Positions 43,674 to 52,105 of a stretch of DNA of 64,000 nt are shown piece by piece (position 1 is the stretch's first letter; each line of letters begins with the position of its first letter). Origin of the DNA: CATOSP01 sp965216155 (GTDB lineage: Bacteria; Chloroflexota; Dehalococcoidia; Lucifugimonadales; UBA3495); the NCBI GenBank assembly GCA_965216155.1, contig CBDCFD010000007.1:434001-498000 (forward strand), written 5' to 3'. The notes beneath the pieces were generated by a model. That model saw only the letters and a list, made by a program, of their open reading frames with translations, was not told where the DNA came from and ran no database searches. A program made the position numbers and the translations under genes.

Positions 43674-44369
43674 ATGCGATGTCAAAGCTGCGGACAGGAA
43701 CTTATAGAAGGCGCGATATTCTGCAACCACTGCGGGGCTCGGGTCCAGAGCACTTGCCCCACCTGCGGGGCGGTCAACCCGCAGGATAGCGCGTACTGTA
43801 ATGCCTGTGGGTCGAGCCTGGCAGCCGGCTCGGCTGCTGACGCTCCCGTATCTGCTCCTGTGTGCCCTCGGTGCCAGCTCACCAATGTCCCCGATGCAGG
43901 AGAGTGCGTCTATTGCGGCGCTCTCCTTCAGGAACATATTCTGGGGGGATTCTGGCGCAGGTTCGCGGCTTGGTTCATTGACTACGTCGTCCTGTCGGGT
44001 GGTGTAGTCTTCGTAATCATCACAATTTTGCCGACAATCTTGCCGTGGCCGTTACTGCGGGTCTCTTGGGGACACTCATTCATTCCGTTCATTCCGTTAA
44101 TCAGCCTGACTATCAATCTGGTCGTCGGCGCGTTCTACTACACAATCGGCGTCTCGGTCTGGTCCACAACTCTCGGCAAGAAGGCCCTCGGCTTGCGAGT
44201 GTTAAGGGCCGATGGCTCCAAAATCGGGGGTGGACGCGCCTTCGCAAGATGGCTCGCGTATTTTCCTTCGTTTTTCTTGTTGGGCGCGGGGTTCCTGATG
44301 ATAGCCTTCCGGCAGGACAAACGCGGCCTGCATGACCTGATTTGCGAAACGGTGGTCGTCAAGCGTTAG
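43674..44369 (+). CDS. RDD-family membrane protein with three zinc ribbons
   Basis: 231 residues. The N-terminal 80 residues hold three C-x2-C ... C-x2-C pairs: CQSCG/CNHCG, CPTCG/CNACG and CPRCQ/CVYCG, typical zinc-ribbon repeats. The rest is an RDD domain: RRFAAWFIDYVVLSGG (the R-x-x-A-x-x-x-D start), two to three membrane spans, TTLGKKALGLRVLR, ARWLAYFPSFFLLG and DKRGLHDLICETVVVKR. Function of RDD proteins is mostly unknown, with some linked to ion exchange. Its TAG stop coincides with the first bases of an intergenic repeat. Confidence 0.88.
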   Translation: MRCQSCGQELIEGAIFCNHCGARVQSTCPTCGAVNPQDSAYCNACGSSLAAGSAADAPVSAPVCPRCQLTNVPDAGECVYCGALLQEHILGGFWRRFAAWFIDYVVLSGGVVFVIITILPTILPWPLLRVSWGHSFIPFIPLISLTINLVVGAFYYTIGVSVWSTTLGKKALGLRVLRADGSKIGGGRAFARWLAYFPSFFLLGAGFLMIAFRQDKRGLHDLICETVVVKR

Positions 44370-44424
44370 TGGCTAGTGGTCAGCGGTTGGCCGGACGGCT
44401 CTGGTCACTAGCCACTGACCACTA
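44368..44424. terminator. GTGG-type repeat, copy 3, acting as a bidirectional terminator
   Basis: AGTGGCTAGTG (44368-44378) and CACTAGCCACT (44406-44416) form an 11-bp stem, with nested AGTGGTCAG and CTGACCACT. It lies exactly between the stops of two convergent genes, and both TAG stops are part of it. No strong T run is present, so it could terminate only moderately in either direction. Confidence 0.55.
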
Positions 44425-46725
44425 TTCAAGCGTCCTGATGTAATTGACCACGTGCCATATCTCGTCGTCGGTCAGGGTGTCGCCAAGGGGGGCCATCGCC
44501 GTGCCGGGGATGCCGTCGTGGATGTAGCGGAACAGGTCTCGTTCCGGGTGCAGCGGTACGTGGACGACAAGGTCCGCGGGGGGTGGTTCCAGTCCCGCGC
44601 TTAAAGGCCCGTCGCCCCTGCCGGCTTCGCCGTGGCAGGTCTGGCAGGTCTGCGCGTACAGGGCCTCGCCGGTCTCCAGCGATTCCGGGTTGGGAGGGAA
44701 AGGGTTCACGAGTTCCAGGCCGGATTGGGCCAAGGGCGTGTTCACCAGGAGCGCTATCCCCAATACCAGGCCTGCGACACCAGGGGCCATCACGCCCGCG
44801 CCAGCGCGGGTGAACCAACCCCCCATCGGGATTCCCGCAACCATAAACACCACGCCCAACACCGCCAGTCCTATCCCAGAAAGCAACTGCGCGGTTTCGG
44901 GCGACGGCGAGATGGCCCAACTGCCGGAACCGGTTACCTCGAAACGAAACGCAGTGCGGGCGTCGAAGGCGTCGGGCCTGGTCACCAGCAACTCAGCCTG
45001 CCAGTCCCCGGCGATGCTGAGGGGGACCCCTTCCAGCGCGTAGGAGCCATCGCCTACCGGGACGGCGGAGGAGGATTCCTCTCCCAGGTCGGCGTCCAGG
45101 TACTTGACCCGCACGCGGACGTCGGTCGCGCTGGTAATTGGCCCGCCCAACCGGTCTTCCAGGAGAATGTTCAGATTGTTCGCCCCCACGATGGCGGGCT
45201 CCACCTTAAACGACATCGTCGTCCCCTCGTTGGTGTCCTGGAACACCGGGGTCTCCGGGACTCCCAGGCCCTGGCGAGAGGCCACCTGGCGGGCCGGCTC
45301 CAGGCTGGTCAGAAGCCCCACTGCACCCAGGACCAGGATGGCCAAGACCACTTCGGCGGTGACGAACCGCTTCAGCCAGACTTCCCTTCCGTCCCGTCTC
45401 GCCAGTCCCGGACGCACCCATAGGAGGTTCAGCGCCCCGAAGACCAGGAGTATTCCAACCAGAACGACTTTGAGGACCAACGCCCGGCCATAAGGGGTCC
45501 CCAATGCCTCGGGCACAGTAACCTGGGCCCATCCATTGAATACACCGGTCACGACGAGGACGGCAACGCTTAGACCGGCTACCACGGAGAACCTTGGCAT
45601 CAACCTGCTCAAGCAATCGCGTCGTTGCCGCGGCGACAGGGTGCGCAACACGAGCGGGATGGCCAGGCACAGATGGAATAGGGCCCCGACCCACACCGCC
45701 GCCGCCAGCAGGTGCATGAAATCGGAGATTAGCGCAGCGGTGCGCATACCCGTGGTTGCGGCCCCGTGACTTGTGAGGCTCAACGTCCAGAGGATTCCGC
45801 CGCCCACGCCCAGCGCCAGGACCCCGATGAGCATTCTTGCTAATCCCCGCCAGCCACCTCCCGTCGATTGTGCGGCGGATCGCCAGGCCAGTAACGCCAG
45901 CGCTGCCATAACGATGGCAAAGACGGCGGTCAGACCTACGCGCCACAGCCAGATACCGCCCCAGGCGGTTTCCCTTAAAGTGGACCAGACAGGCGCGCCA
46001 ATCGCTCCTACGACCGAGACCTCGTGGATAAGGGAGCCCTGCACTAGCAACTGGAGCGACGATGCGGCGACAAATACAATAATTGCGGCCCACGTGAGCT
46101 TGTAGGAGCAGGATGTTAGCCTGGTCCCGAGGGTGCGGAAGGCAGCCTGGGCCTGCATGGCCAGCAGCACTGGCCTGCTAACCAGAAGGTCGAAGGCCAT
46201 GCCACCCACCATAGCCAGTGCGCTAACCAGCACCAACCAACGCAGCAAAGGCTCGGCGGGAGACTGAAGCAGGGGTTCATCCGGCGTCTCCAACTCCGCT
46301 TTTTCAATCGGTACGCCGACGGAAAAAAGGAACGAGCCACGTACCCGGTGGCCGTCGATGGTTGAGACGTTTTTCCAGGCCACGGTATATGTGCCATCGG
46401 GGACGGGTCCCAAACCAACGGACATGACCGTTGGGCCCTTCGGGTCGAAGGACGTGCTCCCTTTGTCTACCCTTGCCCCGGTGGCGTCAAGGACCCGTAT
46501 CTCGCTGAGATTGGGCTCGATTGGTTCGGTGAACCAGATAACAATCTGGGAGGGCGCTTCATCCAGGACCGAGTTGGGGGCGGGACTAGCCTCGACCAGG
46601 TTGGCGTGGGCGAGAACGCCGGCAGATGGAATCAGCAGGCACAGCACGGTCCAGGCGACGGCGATGGAGATGGCCGCTGGCCATCTCCATCTAATCGGGA
46701 GGTTCGATGTGTGGGCAGGACGCAT
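44422..46725 (-). CDS. CopC-CopD-FixH/YtkA-cytochrome c fusion protein
   Basis: 767 residues. After a signal segment (WPAAISIAVAWTVLCLL), a CopC domain begins HANLVEASPAPNSVLDEAPS and has VWKNVSTIDGHRVRGSFLFSVG. A CopD-like part with about eight spans follows (about 150-470: SALAMVGGMAFDLLV, MHLLAAAVWVGALFHLCLA). Next, around 480-600, is a beta-sandwich of the YtkA/FixH kind, two further spans, and a cytochrome c domain with haem motif CQTCH (about 696) and later Met in PGTAMAPLG. It probably handles copper at the membrane, with electron transfer to or from the haem. Fusing all four modules in one chain is unusual. The TAG stop is in a repeat. Confidence 0.88.
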   Translation of the reverse strand: MRPAHTSNLPIRWRWPAAISIAVAWTVLCLLIPSAGVLAHANLVEASPAPNSVLDEAPSQIVIWFTEPIEPNLSEIRVLDATGARVDKGSTSFDPKGPTVMSVGLGPVPDGTYTVAWKNVSTIDGHRVRGSFLFSVGVPIEKAELETPDEPLLQSPAEPLLRWLVLVSALAMVGGMAFDLLVSRPVLLAMQAQAAFRTLGTRLTSCSYKLTWAAIIVFVAASSLQLLVQGSLIHEVSVVGAIGAPVWSTLRETAWGGIWLWRVGLTAVFAIVMAALALLAWRSAAQSTGGGWRGLARMLIGVLALGVGGGILWTLSLTSHGAATTGMRTAALISDFMHLLAAAVWVGALFHLCLAIPLVLRTLSPRQRRDCLSRLMPRFSVVAGLSVAVLVVTGVFNGWAQVTVPEALGTPYGRALVLKVVLVGILLVFGALNLLWVRPGLARRDGREVWLKRFVTAEVVLAILVLGAVGLLTSLEPARQVASRQGLGVPETPVFQDTNEGTTMSFKVEPAIVGANNLNILLEDRLGGPITSATDVRVRVKYLDADLGEESSSAVPVGDGSYALEGVPLSIAGDWQAELLVTRPDAFDARTAFRFEVTGSGSWAISPSPETAQLLSGIGLAVLGVVFMVAGIPMGGWFTRAGAGVMAPGVAGLVLGIALLVNTPLAQSGLELVNPFPPNPESLETGEALYAQTCQTCHGEAGRGDGPLSAGLEPPPADLVVHVPLHPERDLFRYIHDGIPGTAMAPLGDTLTDDEIWHVVNYIRTLE

Positions 46726-46815
46726 TTGATTTGATTGCGACAGGAGGGAAAGATGGGGTGGTCTCGCGGAATGACCCCCGATTGCCGAGGTACGGGGCGT
46801 GAGCCGCGTTGCAGC

Positions 46816-47856
46816 CTACCGTTTCCTCATCGCCACAGTCAAGCCGCCTGCGCCAGCCACGGTCCCCACTGCGCCGAGGACAATCCCGATGATTCCCAGC
46901 GTGTTGGCCGAAGCAGCTTGGGCCGATAGAGCGGCGTCCTGTGCCTGTTGGGCCGTGTCCAGCGCACCGCGCACCGCCCCTTCGATCTCTCTTACTTCGG
47001 GCAACTGAACGGGGAACTGGAGGTCGCCGACGGGCAGAACGTCACTGAATCCGCCGCCGCCGCCGTAGGAGACAAAGGTCTCGTCGATGCTGGTCCCTTC
47101 TATCCCGCCGAATACGCGCATCTCGTAGACTCCCTGCGCGGTTGGGATGAGGTCGGCAGTGTAATGGCCGGGACTATCCGCAACTGCCCGGAGCTCCAGG
47201 ACGCGGGACTCCTTGGTAGGGACATGGGTGATCTCAACCTTCAGGGTCTCCTCCAACCCCTCTACCGGGACCTCCTCCGTCTCCCCGTCGGCGCGGCTAC
47301 CCATCGGGACGCCGCCGCTGGTCACGGATTGGGGCGAGGACGTGTGGTTGGTCCAGACGATCCTGGTTCCCGGCTGGACCGTGATTTCGGCAGGCAGGTA
47401 CATCTTATCGTGTATCTCGATCTCCACCGTGCCTGACGCTTGAGCGTCGTGGGTTACCGTGATGCTCCCGGTCATATCGTGGTCCAGGTGGTTGTGGTAG
47501 GGAATGGTCAAACCCTCCATATCATGGCCGGGTTCAAAGCTGAATGTGTCTTCGTGATTGAGGCCCGGGGAAACGAACAGCGCTCCGTGCCCCTCCACGT
47601 CCACGGCCATGCCCTCATGCCCCTGGGCCGAGTTTCCACCGCGGCCGTGGCCGCCTTCTTCATGGGCGGCCCAGGTCACCCGGACCTCCACTCCGTTTGC
47701 CAGCCCTTCGTAAGCCGGTTCCATGATGAATCCGACGGCGAAATTGTAGCCGCCGACGTGCCGATGGCCGTGGGCTAGGACCCCGCTCGCCCCGAGTCCT
47801 AGCACGACCCACACAGATGCAATGGCCAAAATGATATTGCGAAGTCCAACTAACAT
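46816..47856 (-). CDS. Secreted membrane-anchored protein with inserted cupredoxin-like region
   Basis: 346 residues with a signal peptide (1-28, cleaved near VLA-HGH), a C-terminal transmembrane helix (TLGIIGIVLGAVGTVAGAG) and a basic end. The outer frame, HGHRHVGGYNFAVGFIMEPA and then PVEGLEETLKVEITH with PGHYTADLIPTAQGVYEM, recalls a copper-associated domain. About 135 His-rich residues between them contain LDHDMTGSITV (end of a cupredoxin) followed by MYLPAEITVQPGTRIVWTNH (beginning of one). The order of halves is reversed, and one usual His ligand is Gln (SSPQSVTS). Next gene on the strand is the CopC-CopD fusion, so copper delivery is likely. Confidence 0.75.
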   Translation of the reverse strand: MLVGLRNIILAIASVWVVLGLGASGVLAHGHRHVGGYNFAVGFIMEPAYEGLANGVEVRVTWAAHEEGGHGRGGNSAQGHEGMAVDVEGHGALFVSPGLNHEDTFSFEPGHDMEGLTIPYHNHLDHDMTGSITVTHDAQASGTVEIEIHDKMYLPAEITVQPGTRIVWTNHTSSPQSVTSGGVPMGSRADGETEEVPVEGLEETLKVEITHVPTKESRVLELRAVADSPGHYTADLIPTAQGVYEMRVFGGIEGTSIDETFVSYGGGGGFSDVLPVGDLQFPVQLPEVREIEGAVRGALDTAQQAQDAALSAQAASANTLGIIGIVLGAVGTVAGAGGLTVAMRKR

Positions 47857-47991
47857 GCGATGCTCCTTTTCAAGTCAGTAGTTGCCCACGCGGGGCCTGT
47901 CCCGGCCAATCATGTCCGCGCCTACGCTCGCGGCGCAGACTTTGGCCGGGACAGGCCCCGTTGCTACACGATGAGAAATGGGGGAAAGGAG

Positions 47992-48489
47992 CTAAACCCG
48001 GGGAGGTTTCCTTGGCGGCCCAACGAACGCCGAGGACGGGATGACGTTGTTCCTGACCATGCCGGGAACTCGAAGATTGGCGATATGGGCCGGGAAGACA
48101 GGCCACTGCTGCACCACCCGCGACGCCAGGTCTAGCAGTCCCTGCCCGAAACCTTGATCTGAAGTGAGATAGACGATGCGCTGGGCCGGTGTCCCCTGAT
48201 GAGAGCCGCCGCCGTTCGCGGTCTCCAGACCAGGAATCTGGTGGTAGTGAGCGTGGAGACCCTCGAAGGAGTGAGTGTGTTCGGGGACCGCGGCCCCCAG
48301 GAAAAGGTGGTCGTGGTCCGGTCTGCGTTCGGCGAAGTGGTGGTCGAGCTGAGGACCAAGGACTGGCAGGAACAGAACGGCCAGGGACACCGCGGTCATA
48401 ACCTCGACCGCCATTCGCCTCAGCGAAGGCCGCAAGAGCGTCCTGGGGCGCTGGCCCCCTCCACTATCGGAAGTAGGTGCTGACCGCAT
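47992..48489 (-). CDS. His-rich predicted periplasmic protein
   Basis: 165 residues if started at ATG 48489; ATG 48414, preceded by GAGG, is an equally likely start and would put the hydrophobic segment AVEVMTAVSLAVLFLPVLG at the N-terminus as a signal. The following LDHHFAERRPDHDHLFLG and HTHSFEGLHAHYHQI carry about ten His residues, a plausible metal (Cu, Zn or Ni) chelator. The C-terminal half is without known motif. It lies 135 bp upstream of the cupredoxin-like gene, so it probably belongs to the copper set. Confidence 0.65.
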   Translation of the reverse strand: MRSAPTSDSGGGQRPRTLLRPSLRRMAVEVMTAVSLAVLFLPVLGPQLDHHFAERRPDHDHLFLGAAVPEHTHSFEGLHAHYHQIPGLETANGGGSHQGTPAQRIVYLTSDQGFGQGLLDLASRVVQQWPVFPAHIANLRVPGMVRNNVIPSSAFVGPPRKPPRV

Positions 48490-48655
48490 ATACCGTCGTG
48501 ACGCGCCGGAACACGGCGACGACAATCGGGAAAATCCGAATACTAGGAACAGACGTATATTTGCTGGAAACATATAATAGCCGGTAAGGGATACTGCTGA
48601 CTAGCCGTCCGCACCCCTGAGAACGGAAATCACCGTAAGGAGGGAGACATAGTAC

Positions 48656-49431
48656 ATGCCGGAAGTCACAGCGCACACCCAGGGAGCGCCGTCATGGCTT
48701 GAGCTTTCCACCACTGACTCGGACGGGGCGCTGGCCTTTTATGGCGCGCTTTTTGGATGGGAGGACGACCCGCAGCCGATAGGCGAGAACTGGTTCTACC
48801 ACATGCAAAAGCTGGGCGGCCTGGAAGCGGCCGCAATATACCAGCAGGGCGAAGAGGAAAAAACGCGGAGGTCCCGTCCCATTGGAACACTTACTTTACC
48901 GTTGACGCCGTCGATTCCGTCGTGGAGCGGGCCGGGCAGATGGGCGGCTCCACCATTTTCGGCCCAATGGACGTGTTCGACGCCGGGCGCACCGCAGCGA
49001 TCCAGGACCCCCAGGGAGCCATGTTCTATACCTGGCAACCCAAAGTCCACATCGGCGCCAGGGTAAAATACGACCCGGGCGCGATGACTTGGAACGAATT
49101 GCTCACCACGGACGCCGGCGCCGCCATTGATTTCTATACGGGCCTGCTCGGTCTGGAGCGCGGCGATAAGATGGGCGGCATGGACTACACCTTGATGCGC
49201 TCCGCCGGTGTCGAAGTGCTCGGCGTTATGGAGATAACCCCCGATATGGGACCGGTTCCTCCTCTCTGGCCGGTCTACTTCGCGGTATCCGACGTAGACT
49301 CGACCGTTGCCCAGGTCCAGTCGTTGGGCGAAGGCGTAATCGTGCCCGCCACCGACATCCCGGAGATCGGGAGGTTCGCAGCGCTGACGGACCCCCAGGG
49401 AGCCTTCTTCAGTGTTTTCAAGGGCGTTTAA
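48656..49431 (+). pseudogene. Two-domain VOC-family protein, frameshifted at a poly-A run
   Basis: The start PSWLELSTTDSDGALAFYGALFGWE opens a VOC domain that then shifts frame at 48858-48863 (six A). The remainder, EVPSHWNTYFTVDAVDSVVERAG, DPQGAMFYTWQP, then a second VOC module (TWNELLTTDAGAAIDFYTGLLGLE to LTDPQGAFFSVFKGV), continues in the other frame. One extra A restores one protein of about 258 residues (EEEKNAEVPS). Two VOC modules make a glyoxalase-like metalloprotein of unknown substrate. The break may be a sequencing error. The ATG follows AAGGAGGGAG. Confidence 0.82.
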
Positions 49432-49587
49432 TTCGGGCTGGTCCCGCAGGCGTGAGAACGCCGGGCGGTGACGGCTGGTATCTACAGCGTTTGGTTTCCC
49501 AATGCACGGCGGCGAAAACCGCAACCGGGATAGCGAATATTGTGCCTCGCGTGATAGAATTGCGAGGCAGTTTACTGGAGGTAGGAA

Positions 49588-50736
49588 ATGAGATTCAGGC
49601 TAATTACATTGCTCGCTTGCATGGCCTTGGCGCTCACGATGCTGGCCGCCTGCGACAGCGGGAACCAGGAGGCCATGCAGCAAGAGATTGATAGCAAGAA
49701 CGCGGAGATTGCGGAGCTCAAGACAAAAGTCGAGAGCATGGAGGCCATGATGGAAGGTTCCCGGCTTCAAACGGTGAAGGACCGGGGGAAGCTCATCTGC
49801 GCCAGCCGCAACGACGTTCCGGGCTATGGCTCCCTGGACGACGCCGGCAATAACGTCGGGTTCGACATCGACCTTTGCCGGGCCGTGGCTGCGGCGGTCC
49901 TGGGCGACCCCAGCGCCATCGAAATCCGCCCGATTTCGGCCGCCGAACGCGGGCCGACCGTCCAGTCGGGCGAGGTTGACTTGCTGGTGCGGACCGTCAC
50001 TTGGACCACCTCCCGCGACGCCCAATGGGGCAATTACGTGCAGACGATGTTCTACGACGGCCAGGGCTTCCTGGTCAACGTCAACAAGAACCCGGGCATC
50101 TCCAGCGCCCTGGAACTGAAGGACGCCACCGTCTGCGTCACCCAGGGCACCACCACCGAGTTGAACCTGCAAGACTTCTCCAACCAGTACAGCCTGAACA
50201 TCAACCCGTTGACCTTCGAGGACACCGACGCCGTGGTGGCTGCCTACCAGAGCGGGCAGTGCGACGCCTTCACAAATGACCGGTCCCAGTTGGCCGCCAT
50301 CAGCAGCGGCTTCGAGAACAAGGACGGCCACGTCATTCTGCCGGAGACCATTTCCGAGGAACCCCTCGGGCCGGTGGTCCCCCACGGCGACGAGCAATGG
50401 TTCGATGTCGTCAAGACCGTGATGGGCATACTCGTCTACGGCGAAGCCTACGGAGTCACCTCCGGCAACCTGCCGTCGGCCTCCACCGGCGACACCAAGG
50501 TTGACCGTCTCCTGGGCTTCGAGGGTTCCTACGGGCAGGAATCCCTGGGTATAAACCAGACGGCGGCGCAGGACGTGATACGCGCCGTCGGCAACTACGG
50601 CGAGATTTACGACCGCAACCTGGGACTCCAGGGCATCAACCTGCCCAGGGAAAACGGCCGCAACGCGCTATGGGCCGACGCAGCCTGCGACGACTGCCCC
50701 AAGGGCGGCCAAATCTACGCGGCGCCCCTGCGATAG
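49588..50736 (+). CDS. aapJ: General L-amino acid ABC transporter substrate-binding lipoprotein
   Basis: 382 residues. A lipoprotein signal ends LTMLAAC, with Cys for lipidation, followed by a short coiled coil (QQEIDSKNAEIAELKTKVES). The binding protein then starts RGKLICASRNDVPGYGSLD and has GFDIDLCRAVAAAVLGDP, VDLLVRTVTWTTSRDAQWG, DATVCVTQGTTTELN and VTSGNLPSASTGD, matching AapJ/BztA of the amino-acid importer. It would bind amino acids outside the membrane and hand them to AapQ/AapM. It has GGAGGTAGG upstream; a long palindrome lies after the gene. Confidence 0.93.
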   Translation: MRFRLITLLACMALALTMLAACDSGNQEAMQQEIDSKNAEIAELKTKVESMEAMMEGSRLQTVKDRGKLICASRNDVPGYGSLDDAGNNVGFDIDLCRAVAAAVLGDPSAIEIRPISAAERGPTVQSGEVDLLVRTVTWTTSRDAQWGNYVQTMFYDGQGFLVNVNKNPGISSALELKDATVCVTQGTTTELNLQDFSNQYSLNINPLTFEDTDAVVAAYQSGQCDAFTNDRSQLAAISSGFENKDGHVILPETISEEPLGPVVPHGDEQWFDVVKTVMGILVYGEAYGVTSGNLPSASTGDTKVDRLLGFEGSYGQESLGINQTAAQDVIRAVGNYGEIYDRNLGLQGINLPRENGRNALWADAACDDCPKGGQIYAAPLR

Positions 50737-50780
50737 CGCTGCTCCGTCCGTGAGCGCGGATTGGCTCTTGACCAGTCTGT

Positions 50781-50808
50781 AGGATTGGACGGCTAGCCGT
50801 CCAATCCT
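50781..50808. terminator. Perfect 28-bp palindrome between aapJ and aapQ
   Basis: AGGATTGGACGG and CCGTCCAATCCT form a 12-bp stem with loop CTAG, then AGCTTATTTG. It lies 45 bp after aapJ and 89 bp before aapQ. Such a structure can stabilise the upstream binding-protein mRNA or partly terminate, keeping the permease level below that of the binding protein. Confidence 0.65.
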
Positions 50809-50896
50809 AGCTTATTTGTAAAGCCCGGTGAGAGAATAAACCTCAAGTCAAGCGTCCGGGACAAAGGCGCGGCAAGGAGACCTTCAGTTAAGCATC

Positions 50897-52102
50897 ATGA
50901 CGGAGTTACCCCGATTCCTGACTTACAAGGGCATTCCCGTCTGGCGGCACATCCAGGTTATTAATTGGATCTCGCAGGTCACGTCCGGCATACTGGTGGT
51001 CACCCTCGTCATCTGGTTTTTCGCCAATATCGGCAACGCCATCCAGGACCGGGAAATCCCCTACGGCTTCAGCTTCCTCTCCCGCGCCTACCAGACTCCC
51101 ATCGGCCAGCACTTCATCCCTTACGAATCGTCCGACACTTTCCTCTACGCCTTTGGCGTCGCCGCGACCAATACCCTGATTGTTTCCATAGTCGGCGTCA
51201 TCCTGGCCACGGCGCTGGGCATCGTTATAGGCGTGGCCCGGCTGTCCGGCAACTGGATTGTTTCCAAATTGGCGCTGGTCTACATCGAATTCTTCCGCAA
51301 CGTGCCTTTGCTGGTGCAGCTATTCTTCTGGTTCTACATCGTCCTGGCTCTCCCTCCGGTGCGGCAGGGATATGTCATCGCGGAGCGGCTTTACATCAAC
51401 AACGCCGGTTTCTCGCTGCCTTTCCCCGCCGCCAACGACACCCACGGAGCCTTGATCTGGATAGCGCTTGCGGCAGGGGCAGCAGCGGCCGGCCTGTTGG
51501 TCCGCCGCCTGCTTTTGCAACGGGAAACGCGGACCGGGACGCCTTCATACCCACTGACGTCGGGAGTGGCAACCACGGTCGTTCTCGCCGCCATCGCCTG
51601 GATTGCCGTTGGCGCCGTATCCGGAGAGTCCCCCCTGTACGTCTCTCAACCGGCCCCGCAAGGGACTTTCGGCCGCATCAGCGGCGGCCTGACCCTTTCC
51701 GGCGGTCTGATTGCGCTGCTGGCCGGACTGGTAACCTACACCTCGTCATTTATCGCCGAAATCGTGCGGGCCGGACTCCAATCGGTAAACCGGGGTCAGA
51801 GCGAAGCGGCCCGGGCGCTGGGCCTTTCCCAGATGGATACCTTGCGCCAGGTCACCTTCCCCCAGGCGCTGAGGGTCATAGTGCCGCCGCTAATCAGCCA
51901 ATGCCTCAACCTGACCAAGAACAGCAGCCTGGCTGGCGCCATAGGTTACTCGGACCTGACCAACGTAGCCAAGACGATGACGCAGACCGCGCCGGCAGTG
52001 TCCATATTCATCCTGATTATGGCGGCTTACCTGGCGCTGAGCCTGACCTACTCGCTAATCGGCAACCTGTACAACCGGCGCATCCGCATAACGGGGGGTT
52101 AG
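50897..52102 (+). CDS. aapQ: General L-amino acid ABC transporter permease
   Basis: 401 residues, with about eight membrane spans in the HisM-type arrangement. FLYAFGVAATNTLIVSIVGV and LALVYIEFFRNVPLLVQLFFWF (the -FFRNxPLLVQ- motif of amino-acid permeases), then an inserted hydrophobic stretch and the EAA loop EAARALGLSQMDTLRQVTFP. It pairs with AapM to make the channel. The gene lies after the palindrome and just before aapM (4 bp apart), so the two are translated together. Confidence 0.93.
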   Translation: MTELPRFLTYKGIPVWRHIQVINWISQVTSGILVVTLVIWFFANIGNAIQDREIPYGFSFLSRAYQTPIGQHFIPYESSDTFLYAFGVAATNTLIVSIVGVILATALGIVIGVARLSGNWIVSKLALVYIEFFRNVPLLVQLFFWFYIVLALPPVRQGYVIAERLYINNAGFSLPFPAANDTHGALIWIALAAGAAAAGLLVRRLLLQRETRTGTPSYPLTSGVATTVVLAAIAWIAVGAVSGESPLYVSQPAPQGTFGRISGGLTLSGGLIALLAGLVTYTSSFIAEIVRAGLQSVNRGQSEAARALGLSQMDTLRQVTFPQALRVIVPPLISQCLNLTKNSSLAGAIGYSDLTNVAKTMTQTAPAVSIFILIMAAYLALSLTYSLIGNLYNRRIRITGG

Positions 52103-52105
52103 ACA

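Noticed and set aside
48858..48863. Programmed minus-one frameshift in the VOC gene
   Set aside because: The run of A followed by C does resemble A-AAA-AAC, but the reading phase is wrong for a canonical slippery site, and both domains need each other's frame. A homopolymer length error or mutation is simpler.
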